Assembly (NCBI GenBank): GCA_001792895.1
Contig: MARA01000005.1
Span: 620,001 to 684,000 of the forward strand
Length of the DNA: 64,000 bases
Direction: 5' to 3'
Origin: Lentinus brumalis
Taxonomy: Eukaryota > Basidiomycota > Agaricomycetes > Polyporales > Polyporaceae
The translations under genes were made by a program, and so were the position numbers. Under the pieces are notes generated by a model that searched no databases, was not told the DNA's origin, and worked only from the letters and a program-made list of their open reading frames with translations. Of the stretch, positions 36,431-47,654 are shown piece by piece. Each line of letters begins with the position of its first letter. Within the stretch, counting starts at the first letter, position 1.

Positions 36431-38618
36431 ATGCCCCTCTCTCGCCTCACTGGGGAATCATTGGGGACCACTATGACCTGGGTCCCTCGTCTCTTGTTTC
36501 TATGCTTCTCCCAGCTCGTCGCGTTCGTTGCGGCAGTCCAATATCCTAGCTTGCGATACGCTGAAGACCTGACTCCGGTTCGAAGAGGGGAAACAGCGCC
36601 CAACGATGCACTTTTCTTCAACGTGAGTCGTTCTCGTGTCGCCTCGCCTCGCAGTCTAGGATCTCAGGCCGTTGTGACAAGATGCCACTCGATCATTTCG
36701 ATGGAACAAGCGGGACGTTCAAAAATCGTTACTGGATCAACGATACCTACTACAAACGCGGAGGACCTGTCTTTCGTACGTGGACGCTGTGAAATCTGAC
36801 GCCGAGTCGCTGAGTACGTCCCGAACGTAGTCTTCGACTCCGGAGAGCAAAATGCCGAGCCGCTCCTCCCCTATTACCTCCAGGTATGTCGAGCAGTTCT
36901 GCGCTTACAGATACGCCTGACTTTGAGCAGGAGTATCACGGGCTGTCTGCGATTATGCGGCTTGCGAAGAGGTACAATGGCCTCGCCATCCTCTGGGAAC
37001 ACCGCTACTATGGCGACTCTCTACCCTTCCCTGTCAACGTAGGTCGCGACATATAGCTTTGTAATATGGAACTGGGATTGCAATGACTCATGACATCTAG
37101 GGAAACACGACAGCGGAACAGTGGCGATTTCTCACCACAGAGCAGGCGCTCGAAGACGTCGTCTACTTCGCGAACCATTTCTCTCTCTCTTCTGCTCGGC
37201 CAAACGCCGCATTGAACGGAACAGACGCGACGAAATTAGCAGCAGAGAACACTCTGCATCCGTCTAACACGCCGTGGATCTGGCTTGGGGGCTCCTACCC
37301 AGGTGTCCGGGGTGCCCTCCTTCGCGTTCGCAACCCGGAGATCATCTACGCCGTGTGGGCCTCTTCTGCTCCCGTCCAGTCACAGATCGACATGGCTGCG
37401 TACTATAAGGCCGCGGAGCGCAGCCTGACCAGAAACTGTTCGGCGGACTGGGTCGCCGTCACGCGCTACGTGGACGACACGCTTGCCAACGGGACCACAG
37501 ATGCGGCAGCGGATCTCAAGTTCAAGCTGTTGAGCGCGAGAAACGACGAGGTTACTAGAGAAAAGGCAGCCAACTCCAGCAACGTGAGCGCTGCAGGCGT
37601 GCTCATGGATCCACTGAACTTCTACCAGGTGAGTCGAGCCATTCCGTACACGACAGCAGTACTAGTGATGCAGCATACTCGATCATATCTCAGTACTACG
37701 GGTTCGAAGCGTCGCTCCTGCCATTCTGCAACGCTCTGGAGACACGTAACTTCACGATCACCCCTCTGGAGACGGGGCTAGCTGCGACCTCGGGAATCGA
37801 ATCCGCTCTGGAGGCTTTTTTGACGGCCATACGGGAGGTCAATTACGACGCCATTCCCGGGAGCCCAGACGACCCGGTTCAAGACCAGTCGTGGATGTGG
37901 CAGTACTGCTCCGAATATGGCACGTCTTTCTTCGGGGTCTGCTCTTAATCGTCTCTGCTGAGCTTTGGATGCCCGGCGCAGGCTTCTACCAGCGCGGCGA
38001 TCCGGACAACCCGCTCTCTATCGAGACGTCCTTCCGTTCTCTCGAGCGTTTCCAGGACCAGTGCAATGCCGCGTTTCCCGAGGGACTGCCACCTGCTCCG
38101 GCTGTGAGTCACATCAACAAGTACGGAGGATGGAACATGACGCCGTCGAACGTCTTCTTTACCAACGGAGAGTGTGCGTACTTCACCCTTCCCGGCGCGG
38201 GCCCCGACCGCAGCTGATGTGCTACACGCTTGATCAAGTTGACCCATGGCGCACCATGGGCCTTGCATCCATAGAGTCAAACTCGCCGCAGCGCACGTCC
38301 ACAGTGACTGTTCCTCGGTATGCACGCTTCATTCAGTAGTCATGCCGTCCGTCACTGAGATCAAGCAATAGGTGTGGCGTCGCTCCGGAGTTCCCCTCCT
38401 TCTTCGGTCTGACACACGCCAACATGGTGCATGTCTCCGACTTGCGCGTACTGCTGACACCGGACGCCAATCACTCCGACTTCAAGACGGTAGGGTTCTA
38501 CAGTCCTGTTGCGCAGGAACCCTTCTACGCTGGACTAGGATTATTTGGACTCGCGTTAGATGAGTGGTTGCCTTGTTTTGGGAGGCCGTCTCAGAATCGC
38601 ATTTCATCGCAGCCGTAA
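36431..38618 (+). CDS. Secreted serine peptidase, S28 family (prolyl carboxypeptidase-like)
   Basis: An N-terminal signal peptide (MTWVPRLLFLCFSQLVAFVA from the internal ATG at 36473) is likely the real start; 36431 adds 14 residues. Exons then give QYPSLRYAEDL, a QPLDHFDGTSGTFKNRYWIN block, LLPYYLQEYHGLSAIMRLAK, LAILWEHRYYGDSLP and TTEQALEDVVYFANHF. The nucleophile elbow is GGSYPG, where most S28 members have GGSYGG. The charge-relay Asp is probably in VDPWRTMG and the His in HANMVHVSDL. Family members remove residues C-terminal or N-terminal to proline in acidic, extracellular or vacuolar settings. Several NxT/NxS sites suggest glycosylation. The last splice junctions near 38340-38600 are approximate. 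Confidence 0.8.
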
Positions 38619-38725
38619 TACTGTATGTATTCACTGCGGGTCCATGGGAGTCGCCCGCTTGTGCGTCTGATGACTGTGCTGAACCAGGGGAGGTACCAAA
38701 CGAATGCCACGCGGGCCAAAAACAA

Positions 38726-38807
38726 CTCTCTGTCGGGGAGTCGAACCCCGCTTTCGCGCGGTCGTATACATGACAGGCGCGTGTACTAACCGATATACTA
38801 ACAGAGA
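38726..38807 (-). tRNA. tRNA-Asp (GTC) with a 10-base intron
   Basis: Reading the minus strand, the acceptor TCTCTGT pairs with ACAGAGA, followed by discriminator G. The D arm is GTAT-ATCGGTTA-GTAC. The anticodon stem is CGCGC/GCGCG and the T arm CGGGG-TTCGACT-CCCCG. The anticodon loop has 17 bases; removing TGTATACGAC after position 37 leaves CTGTCAC with anticodon GTC. Intron placement between 37 and 38 is canonical for eukaryotic tRNAs. A TTTTT run just after the 3' end is a Pol III terminator. The gene ends about 110 bases past the S28 stop, on the other strand. Confidence 0.93.
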
Positions 38808-38951
38808 CATGTTCTTCAATTGTTTGTTGCGGTATTATATAGATGGCACAATGTCATTGAAGGACGCCTCTTAGTTCCTCAATACTTGAAGTTGTAAGTA
38901 GCTTTGCTTCAACTTTGAATCCTTAGATAGTGATTCTTAACCTCCTTCTTT

Positions 38952-38976
38952 TCCTCCTCCTCCTCCTCCTCCTCCC
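38952..38976. repeat. (TCC)n microsatellite
   Basis: A run of about eight TCC units ends in CCCC, lying 90 bases before the Trm82 start codon. Confidence 0.85.
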
Positions 38977-39064
38977 CACTCGTAATTCTCTTGGCTCGGC
39001 GAAGAACACTCAGAACTCAGAGAATCTCTAGGCAACCAATATCAGGACCGTGACGGACATACCA

Positions 39065-41211
39065 ATGGCCTACCAGCCACCTACTTGCCTCGTCCTTGAG
39101 CGGGTTGCCCTGCTTGTTTCTGGGCCTCATTTCCATGTCTTGAACCCCAAGTGCGTTTGAGATCAACAGATCTATCAACATATGCTGAGTCGACTCGAGC
39201 TAGCACCGGTGACCTTCTCCAATCCACGACCACGCTTGCAGACGACGCTGCGGACAAGCTCCAGAAATCAGGCCCCGTACGTTGCATAGCGGTCGATGCA
39301 GAAGGTGTCCATATCGCCACGACAGGCGATGATAAAAAGTTGAAGGTGTGGAGTCTCGCGGACGGCCTGCAGCTCGTGAGCGAACGGTATGTCAGAAACT
39401 TCTTCTCGCGCCCCTCAGAATGCGAATGTGTTGTGACCTCGCAGCGAACTACCCAAAAAGCCCACGGAAGTCTACTTCACACGCGACGGACAGAGAATCG
39501 TCATCAGTGACAAGTTCGGAGACGTCTTCAGGTATGTTCGCGCTATAAGTATTTACTATCGCGCGCACACGATCAACCCCGGGCCTGCAGCTACCCTCTC
39601 CACCCCGACTCTCTTCCTGCTTCCACATCTGAAAATGCGGGCGCATCAAAACGCGGCTCTCTCACATCGCACGAAAACCCCTCGAACGGCACGCTCATCC
39701 TCGGTCATGCCTCCATGCTCACCACATTCCTGCTCTCGCCCGACGAGCGGTACATCATCACCGCAGACCGCGACGAGCACATCCGCGTGAGCTGGTACCC
39801 GCAAGGGTATGCCATCGAGCGGTACTGTCTAGGTCACGAAAAGTGCGTCGGGCGCTCCCATTCCCCTGACCTGCAGCCTGACTCAAGGGCAGATTCGTTT
39901 CTGCTCTCCACATCCCTTCCTTCCAGCCATCCACATTGATCTCCGGGGGCGGCGATCCGATGCTGAAGGTATGGGACTGGATGTCCGGGAGGCTTCTCGC
40001 GAATGTCGCTGTCTTCCCAGCCGTAGAGCCGTACATCAAGGTCAAGGCCCCGAAGAGGCGGCGCGGGAGCGACGGTGACCGCGATGGCGACGGCGACGGA
40101 GGTAATGGAGAGCAGAAGAAGGGCAAGGGACGGCGGCATCGTGGGAAGGGTAAAGGGAAGGGCAAGGAGGAAGCTCGCGAAGATAGCGCAGACGTCGGCC
40201 AGGTGGAGGGTGCAGCAGCTCCGAAGGGGAACGAAACGCAGGAGGATTCGCCAATACCCGACGCTACTGCTCAGGAAAGCGGCAGCGGGGATGCCCAAGC
40301 CAACTCTGCGGCGCCGGAAGAAGTGGTCGTCTTCGTCGTGCACAAGATCTCATCCGCCGACCGCGGCGAGCACGGCCGGTTCATCATCTTCAACGCGGTT
40401 GGGTGAGTCGTGTGCCCTGAAGGTTTCCGCTCTGTATACTCACGTACGTGACCTGCATCTTAGCGCGACCGCGCTGTTCTACACGCCCCTGCCCGCAGAG
40501 GGCACCACGGACGCGTCTGTGCACGCAGTCGACTTTGGCGTGCCCGTGATCGACTTCACCGTCGGTCCAAAGGGCGACGTGTGGGTGCTGCTCGATGCTG
40601 AATGGAGCGGCACACAGTCCTCGTCGAGCTCTGAGAAGCCCCACTTCGTCCGCATGCTCACGTGGGATGGCGCAACGGTAAGCCGAGCTCGAGTGGTCCC
40701 CGATTGCGCGACCTGATCTCTTACTTCAGATGTCCGAGTCGAGCACCGGCGATGTCCCACTCCTCGCCTCCCTCAACGCAAATTGTCTCGTCTCCGGTAT
40801 GTGTTTCGGCATCGTCCGGTCAACCAAGGTGCGCTACTAATGCGTTTTATCGTAGCGACGGCGGAAGATCTGAAGACTCTCGACCTGTACTCCGACCTCT
40901 CGTCGATGCCGAAGAATGTCGACCCCGAGCACGACCCGCTCATCCGGGACACGCTTTCCGAGGCAGCGGCGATCGACCCGGAGACGGACGGGAAGGAGCT
41001 GACGCAGCGCGAACTCGGGCGACTGAGGAAGAAGAAGGCGCTGCTGGCGAAGATTCAGGAGAAGGAGCAGCAGAAGCGCGGGGCGAGCGAGGTCGCGGAG
41101 CCAGAGTCGGTGCGGGCAGTCAAGCGGACGCGGTCAGAGAGCGGTGATGCCGACGGCAAGGAGAAAGAAAAAGGAAAAGATGTGATGTCCGAAGACGTTG
41201 AAATGAAATGA
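39065..41211 (+). CDS. trm82: tRNA (guanine-N7)-methyltransferase non-catalytic subunit
   Basis: Eight exons (39065-39150, 39204-39386, 39445-39531, 39591-39842, 39893-40402, 40464-40677, 40730-40796, 40856-41211) join to 584 residues. WD-repeat blocks match Trm82/WDR4: RCIAVDAEGVHIATTGDDKK, ELPKKPTEVYFT, SDKFGDVFSYPL, LILGHASMLT, ITADRDEHIRVSWYPQGYAI, CLGHEKFVSAL and ISGGGDPMLKVWDW. Trm82 stabilises Trm8, and the pair makes m7G46 in tRNA in the nucleus. An insertion of about 100 residues (40040-40330) is lysine- and glutamate-rich and probably a disordered loop. The C terminus is charged and coiled-coil-like with a KRTR basic motif. It is longer than the yeast protein (about 440 residues) because of these tracts. 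Confidence 0.92.
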
Positions 41212-41550
41212 TGAGTCGTGAGTGATGATAGGTCTTGGTCCTTATGAGGAAGGCCTGACGAGCCTGCGGTGCTATCGACTACGCAGGGTGACTGCGTCTC
41301 TACACTACTGCTACGTCTGTCACGCGACGTGGCCCACTCCATAGTAACCCTCAGTCGTTTCCGACGATACATGACTGTATTCGCCCTAAGAGCAAGATCG
41401 TGAGCACCAGACGTATGTGCAAATGCGTGCTTGCACCGTAGAAGGGTGATGTCCAACGCGGACCTGTCAATCGGAGCTTGAAAGACAGTCCGTGAGCACC
41501 CTCTCCTCCACATCCCATGCACTCTCGTCTTAGCCATTGCTGGGCTGCAG
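41212..41550. other. Gap where esterase copy 1 exon 1 should be
   Basis: About 340 bases between Trm82 and the first recognisable esterase exon. Neither a signal-peptide exon nor the SYIGIPYAQPP-type exon end of the paralogues is present, and no TATA box is found. Confidence 0.55.
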
Positions 41551-43679
41551 GCTGGGCGACCTCCGCCTGCGCCTCCCGAAGCCGATCACCTCCTACAGCG
41601 GGACGATCAACGCAACCCAGTCGGCGACGCAGTGCATCCAGCTTCCCCTGCCCATCCGCACGGATCTGCCCCCCGAGCTGCTGCAGGATATGACCGCGTA
41701 TCTGGAGGTGCTGGAATCGGGTGCCGGCTTGCCACAGAGCGAAGACTGTGCGTGTGCTGATCGCTTCGAGCTGTTCGCTGTTGATACTCACGCCTATTGC
41801 AGGTCTTACGGTCAACGTCCAGGTGCCGGAGGGCACCCTGCCTGGGGATAAGCTGCCTGTGATTGCTGTGAGTGCCTCTGATCCTGCACGCGGAGAATGA
41901 CTGTTGACGGCGATGCTCCATAGTTCATATTTGAGGTAATGTCTTGAGAATTGTCTGCAGACTCGAGCTCTCGCCCACTGTCGTCTGCTTTTAGGAGGGT
42001 TTGCCATCGGTTCAACAGCACAGTACGAACAGATCCTCGCATGTCCTCATGCTGCGTTGACTCACTGCTTTGCACACAGGATGCCTGGGGACGGGATCGT
42101 GCAGCGGTCCGTGGCGATGGGCCAGCCTGTGATTTTTGCGGCCATGAACTACCGCTTGCACGCGTTCGGCTTCCTTGGCGGCAAGGAAGTCAAAGAGGCG
42201 GGCGTTGGGAATCTCGGGTTGCACGACCGTACGTTGTCGGTCCCGCCTCATCGGTCTCAATACTCCAGCTCACTGAACGATCACATAGAACGCGAAGGTC
42301 TCAGATGGATTCATAAACACATCGCAGCGTTCGGCGGAGACCCCGACAGAGTCACAATGTAAGTACATGCTTTCGCGCGCTCTCGCCCACCGGAATAAAC
42401 TCACATAAATGTGCAGCTGGGGCCCGAGTGCTGCCATCTCCGTTGGCCTGCAGATGGTAACAAACGGAGGAGACACCGAGGGCCTCTTCCGCGGGGCGAT
42501 CATGAGCTCCGGCTCGCCCTTGCCCTCCGGAGACATCACGAACCTACAGCCGACATACGACACGATCGTCGAGCATGCAGGATGCGCCAACTCGAGCGAT
42601 ACGCTGGAGTGCTTGCGGCAGGTTCCGGTGGATACGTTGCTGGCTGCCGCCGAGACTCTGCCGAGCCTTTTCGGTTATCCGGTACGTTGCATCCAAGGTG
42701 GTCTTATATACTTGCAGGAGAACTGAAGATTGGCGTGCAGGGTCTCGCAACACCTTGGGCTCCCCGTGCTGATGGCGTGTTATTGGAGGACGCCCCGCAG
42801 CATCTCGTACTCAGCGGGAGCGTGGCAGATGTTCCGTTCATAACCGGTTCGTCGAGTCTTGTTCTCTCTTGTCTCTCACCAGCCAGCGGTTGCTGACATG
42901 TTCCTCAGGCGACTCCCTTGACGAAGGCACCGTCTTCGCTTCCGGTAGCTTCAACGTAACGTACGTGTCCCCCGGCCATAAGTAGCTAATATCTTGACTG
43001 ACCGCGAATGCTCGCATCATCGCAGAACTGAAGACGAGTTCCGCGCCTACGTGGAGCAGTTCTTCTTCTCCGGCGTGCCTGAGGCGTCTCTCTCCCCGCT
43101 CTTCGAACTCTACCCTAATGACCCCGCTCAAGGCTCACCGTTCGGCACTGGGGACGACAACCAGCTCGCACCCATGTACAAGCGTATGGCCGCCTTCCAG
43201 GGAGATATGATATTCCAAGCTCCGCAGCGGTTCTTCCTCGACCAGCGTTCTGCGCAGCAGGATACTTGGACGTTTAGTACGCGTGATGCATCTATCTAGC
43301 GGAATGTGATTGAACTAACACGGACACGGACGGATAGTCAACGAGCGTGGTCGCAGTGGCGGCCTTGGAGTTGTGAGTGAATCTTCTCCATAGTATGAGC
43401 GGGCCGTTCCTCGCTGATCTGTGGACGTTGCAGGCTCACGGAAGCGACTTCGGCGCCGCTCTGTCGGGAGCGGACGACCTTGCGGACTACATCATTCAGT
43501 TCACAGCTACTCGGGACCCGAACGGCGTGTCGAATCGGACAATCCCGTGGCCCAAGTACAATAAGTCAAACCGTCAGGCCCTCCATGTCGTCGAAGAGGG
43601 GCTGAATATCGGGAACGATTCGTTGCGCTTGGCAGCTATGGGTGGACTGACTGCTCTCAGCATCGCCTTCCCGTTGTGA
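41551..43679 (+). pseudogene. Type-B carboxylesterase copy 1, lacking exon 1 and carrying inactivating changes
   Basis: Exons collinear with the intact copy 3 can be followed from LGDLRLRLPKP to the C terminus SIAFPL (stop at 43677-43679). Three defects are visible. Exon 1 with signal peptide is absent. At 41928-41939 the oxyanion-hole exon reads TTCATATTTGAG where copy 2 and 3 need FIFGG or FIYGG, which implies one lost G and a frame break. The nucleophile elbow is GPSAA (42420-42440) instead of GPSAG or GQSAG, a lost codon. The GDSLDEGTVF acid block and the HGSDFG histidine block remain. The active enzyme would be a secreted lipase-like esterase of the COesterase family. Confidence 0.78.
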
Positions 43680-43972
43680 GAGTATTCGAGTCGGGTGAAG
43701 GGCGAGGCTTGTGTCCCATACACGTTGTTCGCGGTCCAAATGACATACCTCTCATCCACGATGCGAGTGCAACGGCCTGCTGGGCGGCTGCGCCGGATGC
43801 AGTGGCTCGGGATCTCGCTCCTTGTCATACTCGATTCGAGGCCCACGTTAAGGCCTAAGGCTTCGGCCCGACGAAGGGGATGCGTCGTGGGAACGGTCCA
43901 CCCGTCGTGATATCCGGACCAGAGCCAGGAGCTACAGTAGTTCTTCCGAAGGTGAAAGCGGATTGACAAGAG
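43680..43972. other. Spacer between esterase copies 1 and 2
   Basis: About 290 bases upstream of the copy 2 TATA box; no gene seen. Confidence 0.4.
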
Positions 43973-43979
43973 TATAAAG
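43973..43979 (+). promoter_or_regulatory. TATA box of esterase copy 2
   Basis: TATAAAG lies 86 bases before the ATG at 44059. The matching position in copy 3 also has a TATA box, showing that the promoter was duplicated with the gene. Confidence 0.6.
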
Positions 43980-44969
43980 CTGGGGGAGCTCAGCGGAGTT
44001 ACCTCACATCCTCCGACTGAGTGCATTCTCTGCCTTCAGGTAGGAGTTTATCCGCACGATGACCTCACATCTTGTTACGTTGCTTCGGCTGGCACTTCTA
44101 CTCGGTGGTGTGCTCGCTGCAACACCCGCCGCACCGACGGCCACGCTGGACAATGCTACCGTCGTCGGATACACGAACAACTCCGTGACGAGTTTCATGG
44201 GATCCCATTTGCTGAGCCTCCGTATGCTCTTTCTCCCATACTGCGTGTACCACTCGCTCACATTTGGAACTGTTCTAGTTTGGCGACCTCCGCCTGCGCC
44301 TGCCGAAGCCCATCACGTCCTACACCGGGACAATCAATGCCACTCAGCCGGCGACGCAATGCATCCAACTGAACACGACTATCAGCCCGGACTTGCCGGG
44401 AGAGCTCCTGCAGGATATGACCGCGTACCTGGAGCATGCGGCGGCGACTTCAAGCGTGCCTCAGGGCGAAGACTGTGCGTACACTGGTTAAAGATGCACT
44501 GAAGCATCCTTTTTACACTCGGTCCAGGTCTTACGATCAACATTCAGGTGCCTGAGGGTACCCAGCCTGGAGCGAAGTTGCCCGTTCTTGCCGTAAGTTC
44601 ATCCGATTCCTCAGGACGTTCACACTGAGTGTTGCGTGTTGACGATCACGTAACGCAGTTCATCTACGGAGGTAAGTATATAGTGTCGTGACGAACTGTC
44701 TGCAGGGTTATAGCTCACTTTTCTGCAGGGGGTTTTGCCATTGGATCAACTGTACAGTAAGCAGAGTTCTCTCGTCTGTCGACTTACCGTGATGAATTAC
44801 CGGTTTGCGTGAAGGATGCCCGGAGATGCTGTCGTGCAGCGGTCCGTAGCAATGGGCCAGCCTGTGATATTCGCGGCCATGAACTATCGGCTGAACGCGT
44901 TCGGCTTCCTCGGCGGGAAAGAAGTCAAGGCGGCCGGCGTCGGAAACCTCGGGCTGCACGACCGTACGC

Positions 44970-45165
44970 TATCTGACTTTGTCTGGGTCTCCGCCGAATG
45001 CCGCGATGTGCTTGTTGATCCACCGCAGGCCCTCGCGTTCTGTGTGACCGTTGAGTTCATCAGCTCTCCGCCAGTGGTAGAACATCGAACCGGTGACGAC
45101 TATGTGCGCATCCTTGTGCCCGCTCGGTAAAGCTGAAAATGACTGAAGTGTATCACCGTGACCAG
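44970..45165 (-). other. Inverted internal segment of esterase copy 2
   Basis: On the minus strand this stretch encodes LNGHTEREGLRWINKHIAAF followed by GGDPDKV. In copies 1 and 3 the matching exon (NDHIEREGLRWIHKHIAAFG in copy 1) lies on the plus strand between LHDR and the GxSxG exon. The neighbours on both sides here, LHDR before 44968 and the SWGQSAG exon after 45163, are still on the plus strand. The segment has therefore flipped in place, taking the exon and most of its upstream intron with it. Break points are accurate to roughly ten bases. Confidence 0.85.
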
Positions 45166-45296
45166 CTGGGGCCAGAGCGCAGGTGCCATCTCGACTGGGC
45201 TGCACATGGTCACGAACGGTGGAGACACCGAAGACCTCTTCCGCGGGGCTGTCATGAGTTCCGGTTCGCCCGTGCCTACTGGAGACATCACACACC

Positions 45297-46735
45297 TTTT
45301 TCTTTGGGTGCAAGCCTGGAGCAGGGCCTAATTAGCCCCAGCCAGGTTATAGCTAGCTTGAAGGTTATTATTCTTCTGCACCCGTCGGGGAAATGCCTTT
45401 ACGCACGCGACTAATAGCAGTCACAGTGTAGGACTCCCGGGGACAGGTGCGCGGGCTCCTCAGCCCACGCCTGTCACATCCGTCATACCTACTAAAACAC
45501 CCGACCTCGGGACTGTGTCCTCTGTAAAATCTCTGAATATATCACCCCACGTCGCCTCTAGTTTGTTGGCCTTAGTAGACTCGCAAGCCAGTCGGTAAGC
45601 GAGCCTCCCGAACAGGCAGGAGGAATCAGCGGAGTTTGAAGGCGGGAGACTCGTGTTCGGTGATCCTCACAGCGGAGCTTGAAAATGCCATCACCGAACA
45701 GGCTGGGGACGAGCCTATGGCCTTAGTACCCTTCTTGCCAAACCTTCGGTGTGTCAGGAGGTTATCGAGCGCGTATCGGCGCAGCACTGCCTTCCTCCAG
45801 CGTCCCGCCACTTCCTTCGAGTCCGACTCGTGCCACTGCTCCGGATCGTTGTCGCGTTGTATCACTCGCTCGCACCGCAGCTTCCACACAAGATGTGTCG
45901 ACTCGGTGAGTACTATTCTGCATAGTCTGTCGAGACCTGGCATCCTTTTTCCTTTCAGCTCTGCCATGGAGATCCAGACTCCTGACGCACCTATCAGTAC
46001 TCCGAGACTCAGCGGCAGCTGTCCTGCACCCCGGCGCAATAGGAGGTTCTTGGTTAGTTTCCACACCGTCCCTTGTCCCGGCGCATCGCATTCTAACAGG
46101 ATGTGTTCCAGCGAGTCCGTTACACCGCATACTCCGCACAGCGCTCGTTGTTCATACCCAGGTATGTGCTCCCAGTAGCGTCCCACTCTCAGTGCGTCGT
46201 GCGTTGCTTTCCATAGGAAATCGCGCATCTTTCTTGCAATGTCTTGGTGTCTGATTGCAGCCCAGATTTTCGCTGCTGTGGGCTCTCTCTTCGTGTCTTG
46301 GGCGAGTGTCGCCTGTATCCTCGCCACCATATTGTCCGTGGCTGGTCGTTCCGGCTTCCTCTTCCCTGCACGTATCGCCTTATACGCCAGTTTCTGTGTC
46401 AGGGTGGCTAATTTGGCTCCCTGCCGGAGGTACTGCGCGGGCGCAGGCGGGAGCGGTTCTGTTCGCGTTTCCTGGCTACCTTGTTTCGCCAGAGCATCCG
46501 CCCCTTCATTCCCCGTGTCTCCCGCATGCCCGTTAGTCCAGCGAATGGTCGTTGGTGCCGACCGTGCTCTTAGCCGAGCTACCACGTCTCTTATGAGTTC
46601 CGCATTCGTCGTGCCGTACTATCCGTTGGCCTCCCACTTTGGGAGGTGCTTGGCTAGCCCATCGAGGACATATCTCGAGTCCGTGACGATGTCGTTGTGC
46701 GTGTCCTGTGACGATGATCGAATGAGTCGTTGATG
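45297..46735 (-). mobile_element. 5'-truncated Tad1-like LINE fragment inserted in esterase copy 2
   Basis: The minus strand encodes the end of a LINE: a VTDSRYVLDG RNase H stretch, the GHAGDTGNEGADALA end of RNase H, and the CGVCGVTDSLEHILLEC knuckle. The tail reads RIVLTESTHLVWKLRCERVI and runs to a stop near 45626. The 3' untranslated part continues to an A-rich end (AAAGAAAAAAGG on the minus strand) at about 45297. A TAG near 46622 replaces the expected Trp of NGWYGTTNAEL, so the fragment is dead. It is truncated at its 5' side inside RNase H near 46700-46735. It is of the same family as the LINE at 1-3144 but a different subfamily. No target duplication was found. Confidence 0.85.
45626..46585 (-). 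pseudogene. LINE RNase H C-terminal part and zinc knuckle (fragment)
   Basis: This is the longest open part of the inserted LINE. It starts in the last RNase H strands (RWTNGHAGDTGNEGADAL), passes a helical region with LTQKLAYKAIRAGK and WKATHDALRVGRYWEHIPGY, then the CCHC-like knuckle and a 100-residue tail. Upstream RNase H sequence lies in the same frame behind a TAG. It has no role for the host gene. Confidence 0.8.
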
Positions 46736-47002
46736 GTTGACAACTGTACGCTACAGGCTCACGGAACCGACTTTGGCGCTACCTTGTTGGGAGCGGATGA
46801 CTTCGCGGACTACATCATACAGTTCACCGCGACCCAGAATCCGAATGGCGTCTCGAACCGGACCATCCCTTGGCCAAAGTACGACACACTGCAGCGAAAG
46901 GCGCTGCATATCGTCGATGAAGGGCTAGAGATCGGAAACGACACGCTGCGCTCGGCGGCTATGGATGTATTGACTGCTTTAAGTGTCGCATTCCCATTGT
47001 AA

Positions 47003-47562
47003 AGATGTTAACGCCTTGGATACACTCTGCAGATGTGGCGACGACGCATCTGCCCATGAGGTCGCGTGGAGCTTTTGATAGAACACTCCTCGCCATAACA
47101 TGATCTGGACATTTCGCTATACAGTCTAGTTTGAACTCGTCGTTGGGCACTACAAGTGTTTGCTGCGACCTTTCCGCATCCGCAAGCGTGAATTCCATCG
47201 GGCAAAATGTGGGTCAGTTCACTGGTCTCTATGCCGCATGAGAACATAGCTAATGAAGCAACATGAATGGCTAGCGTTGCGGTGTTCACTGTGGGTCATA
47301 GTATGACTTTGCTTTTCTGGTCATCGCGCGATGACAGCCAATGCACTCGCCAGCACGGATTCGCGTGTCCCGTGAATCCGTCGCCTCGCCATACACTGTC
47401 AACCTCTTTATGCGAACCGGTACCTCTCGTCCACCCTCGAACGTTCATACCTGTCGCATCTGCGTCCTCTGTGGGTTCTGGTGCACCAATGAGCTTACGT
47501 ACGCCGTCGCCAATGGTTTGCACCCACCTCAAGCCGTTGACTGCCGTTCCAGGTGCGAAGAG
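47003..47562. other. Intergenic DNA between esterase copies 2 and 3
   Basis: About 560 bases with no recognisable gene; the 3' half is the promoter of copy 3. Confidence 0.45.
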
Positions 47563-47569
47563 TATATAA
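47563..47569 (+). promoter_or_regulatory. TATA box of esterase copy 3
   Basis: TATATAA lies 92 bases before the ATG at 47655. Confidence 0.65.
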
Positions 47570-47654
47570 CTGCCAGTGCCCCGGCGAACATCTCCACTCG
47601 CTCGACCGAGCTCACTCCCACTTCCTGTCACCCATTCCTCCACGTCCAATCTCG

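Larger units (their letters stand above)
44059..47002 (+). pseudogene. Type-B carboxylesterase copy 2, broken by inversion, LINE insertion and deletions
   Basis: Exon 1 encodes a good signal peptide (MTSHLVTLLRLALLLGGVLA), then loses one base in the MGIPFAEPP-type end near 44200-44210. Exon 2 (FGDLRLRLPKP) appears to lack another base at its start. Later exons give FIYGGGFAIGST, GDAVVQRSVAMGQPVIFAAM and NYRLNAFGFLGGKEV. The next exon is inverted (about 44970-45165, see separate entry). The elbow GQSAGAIS follows at about 45170, then the gene stops at GDITH near 45297 where a LINE fragment is inserted. It resumes after 46736 with HGTDFGATLLGADDFADYII and ends SVAFPL at 47002. The segment between GDITH and HGTDFG, about 0.9 kb in copy 1, is gone. 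Confidence 0.85.
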
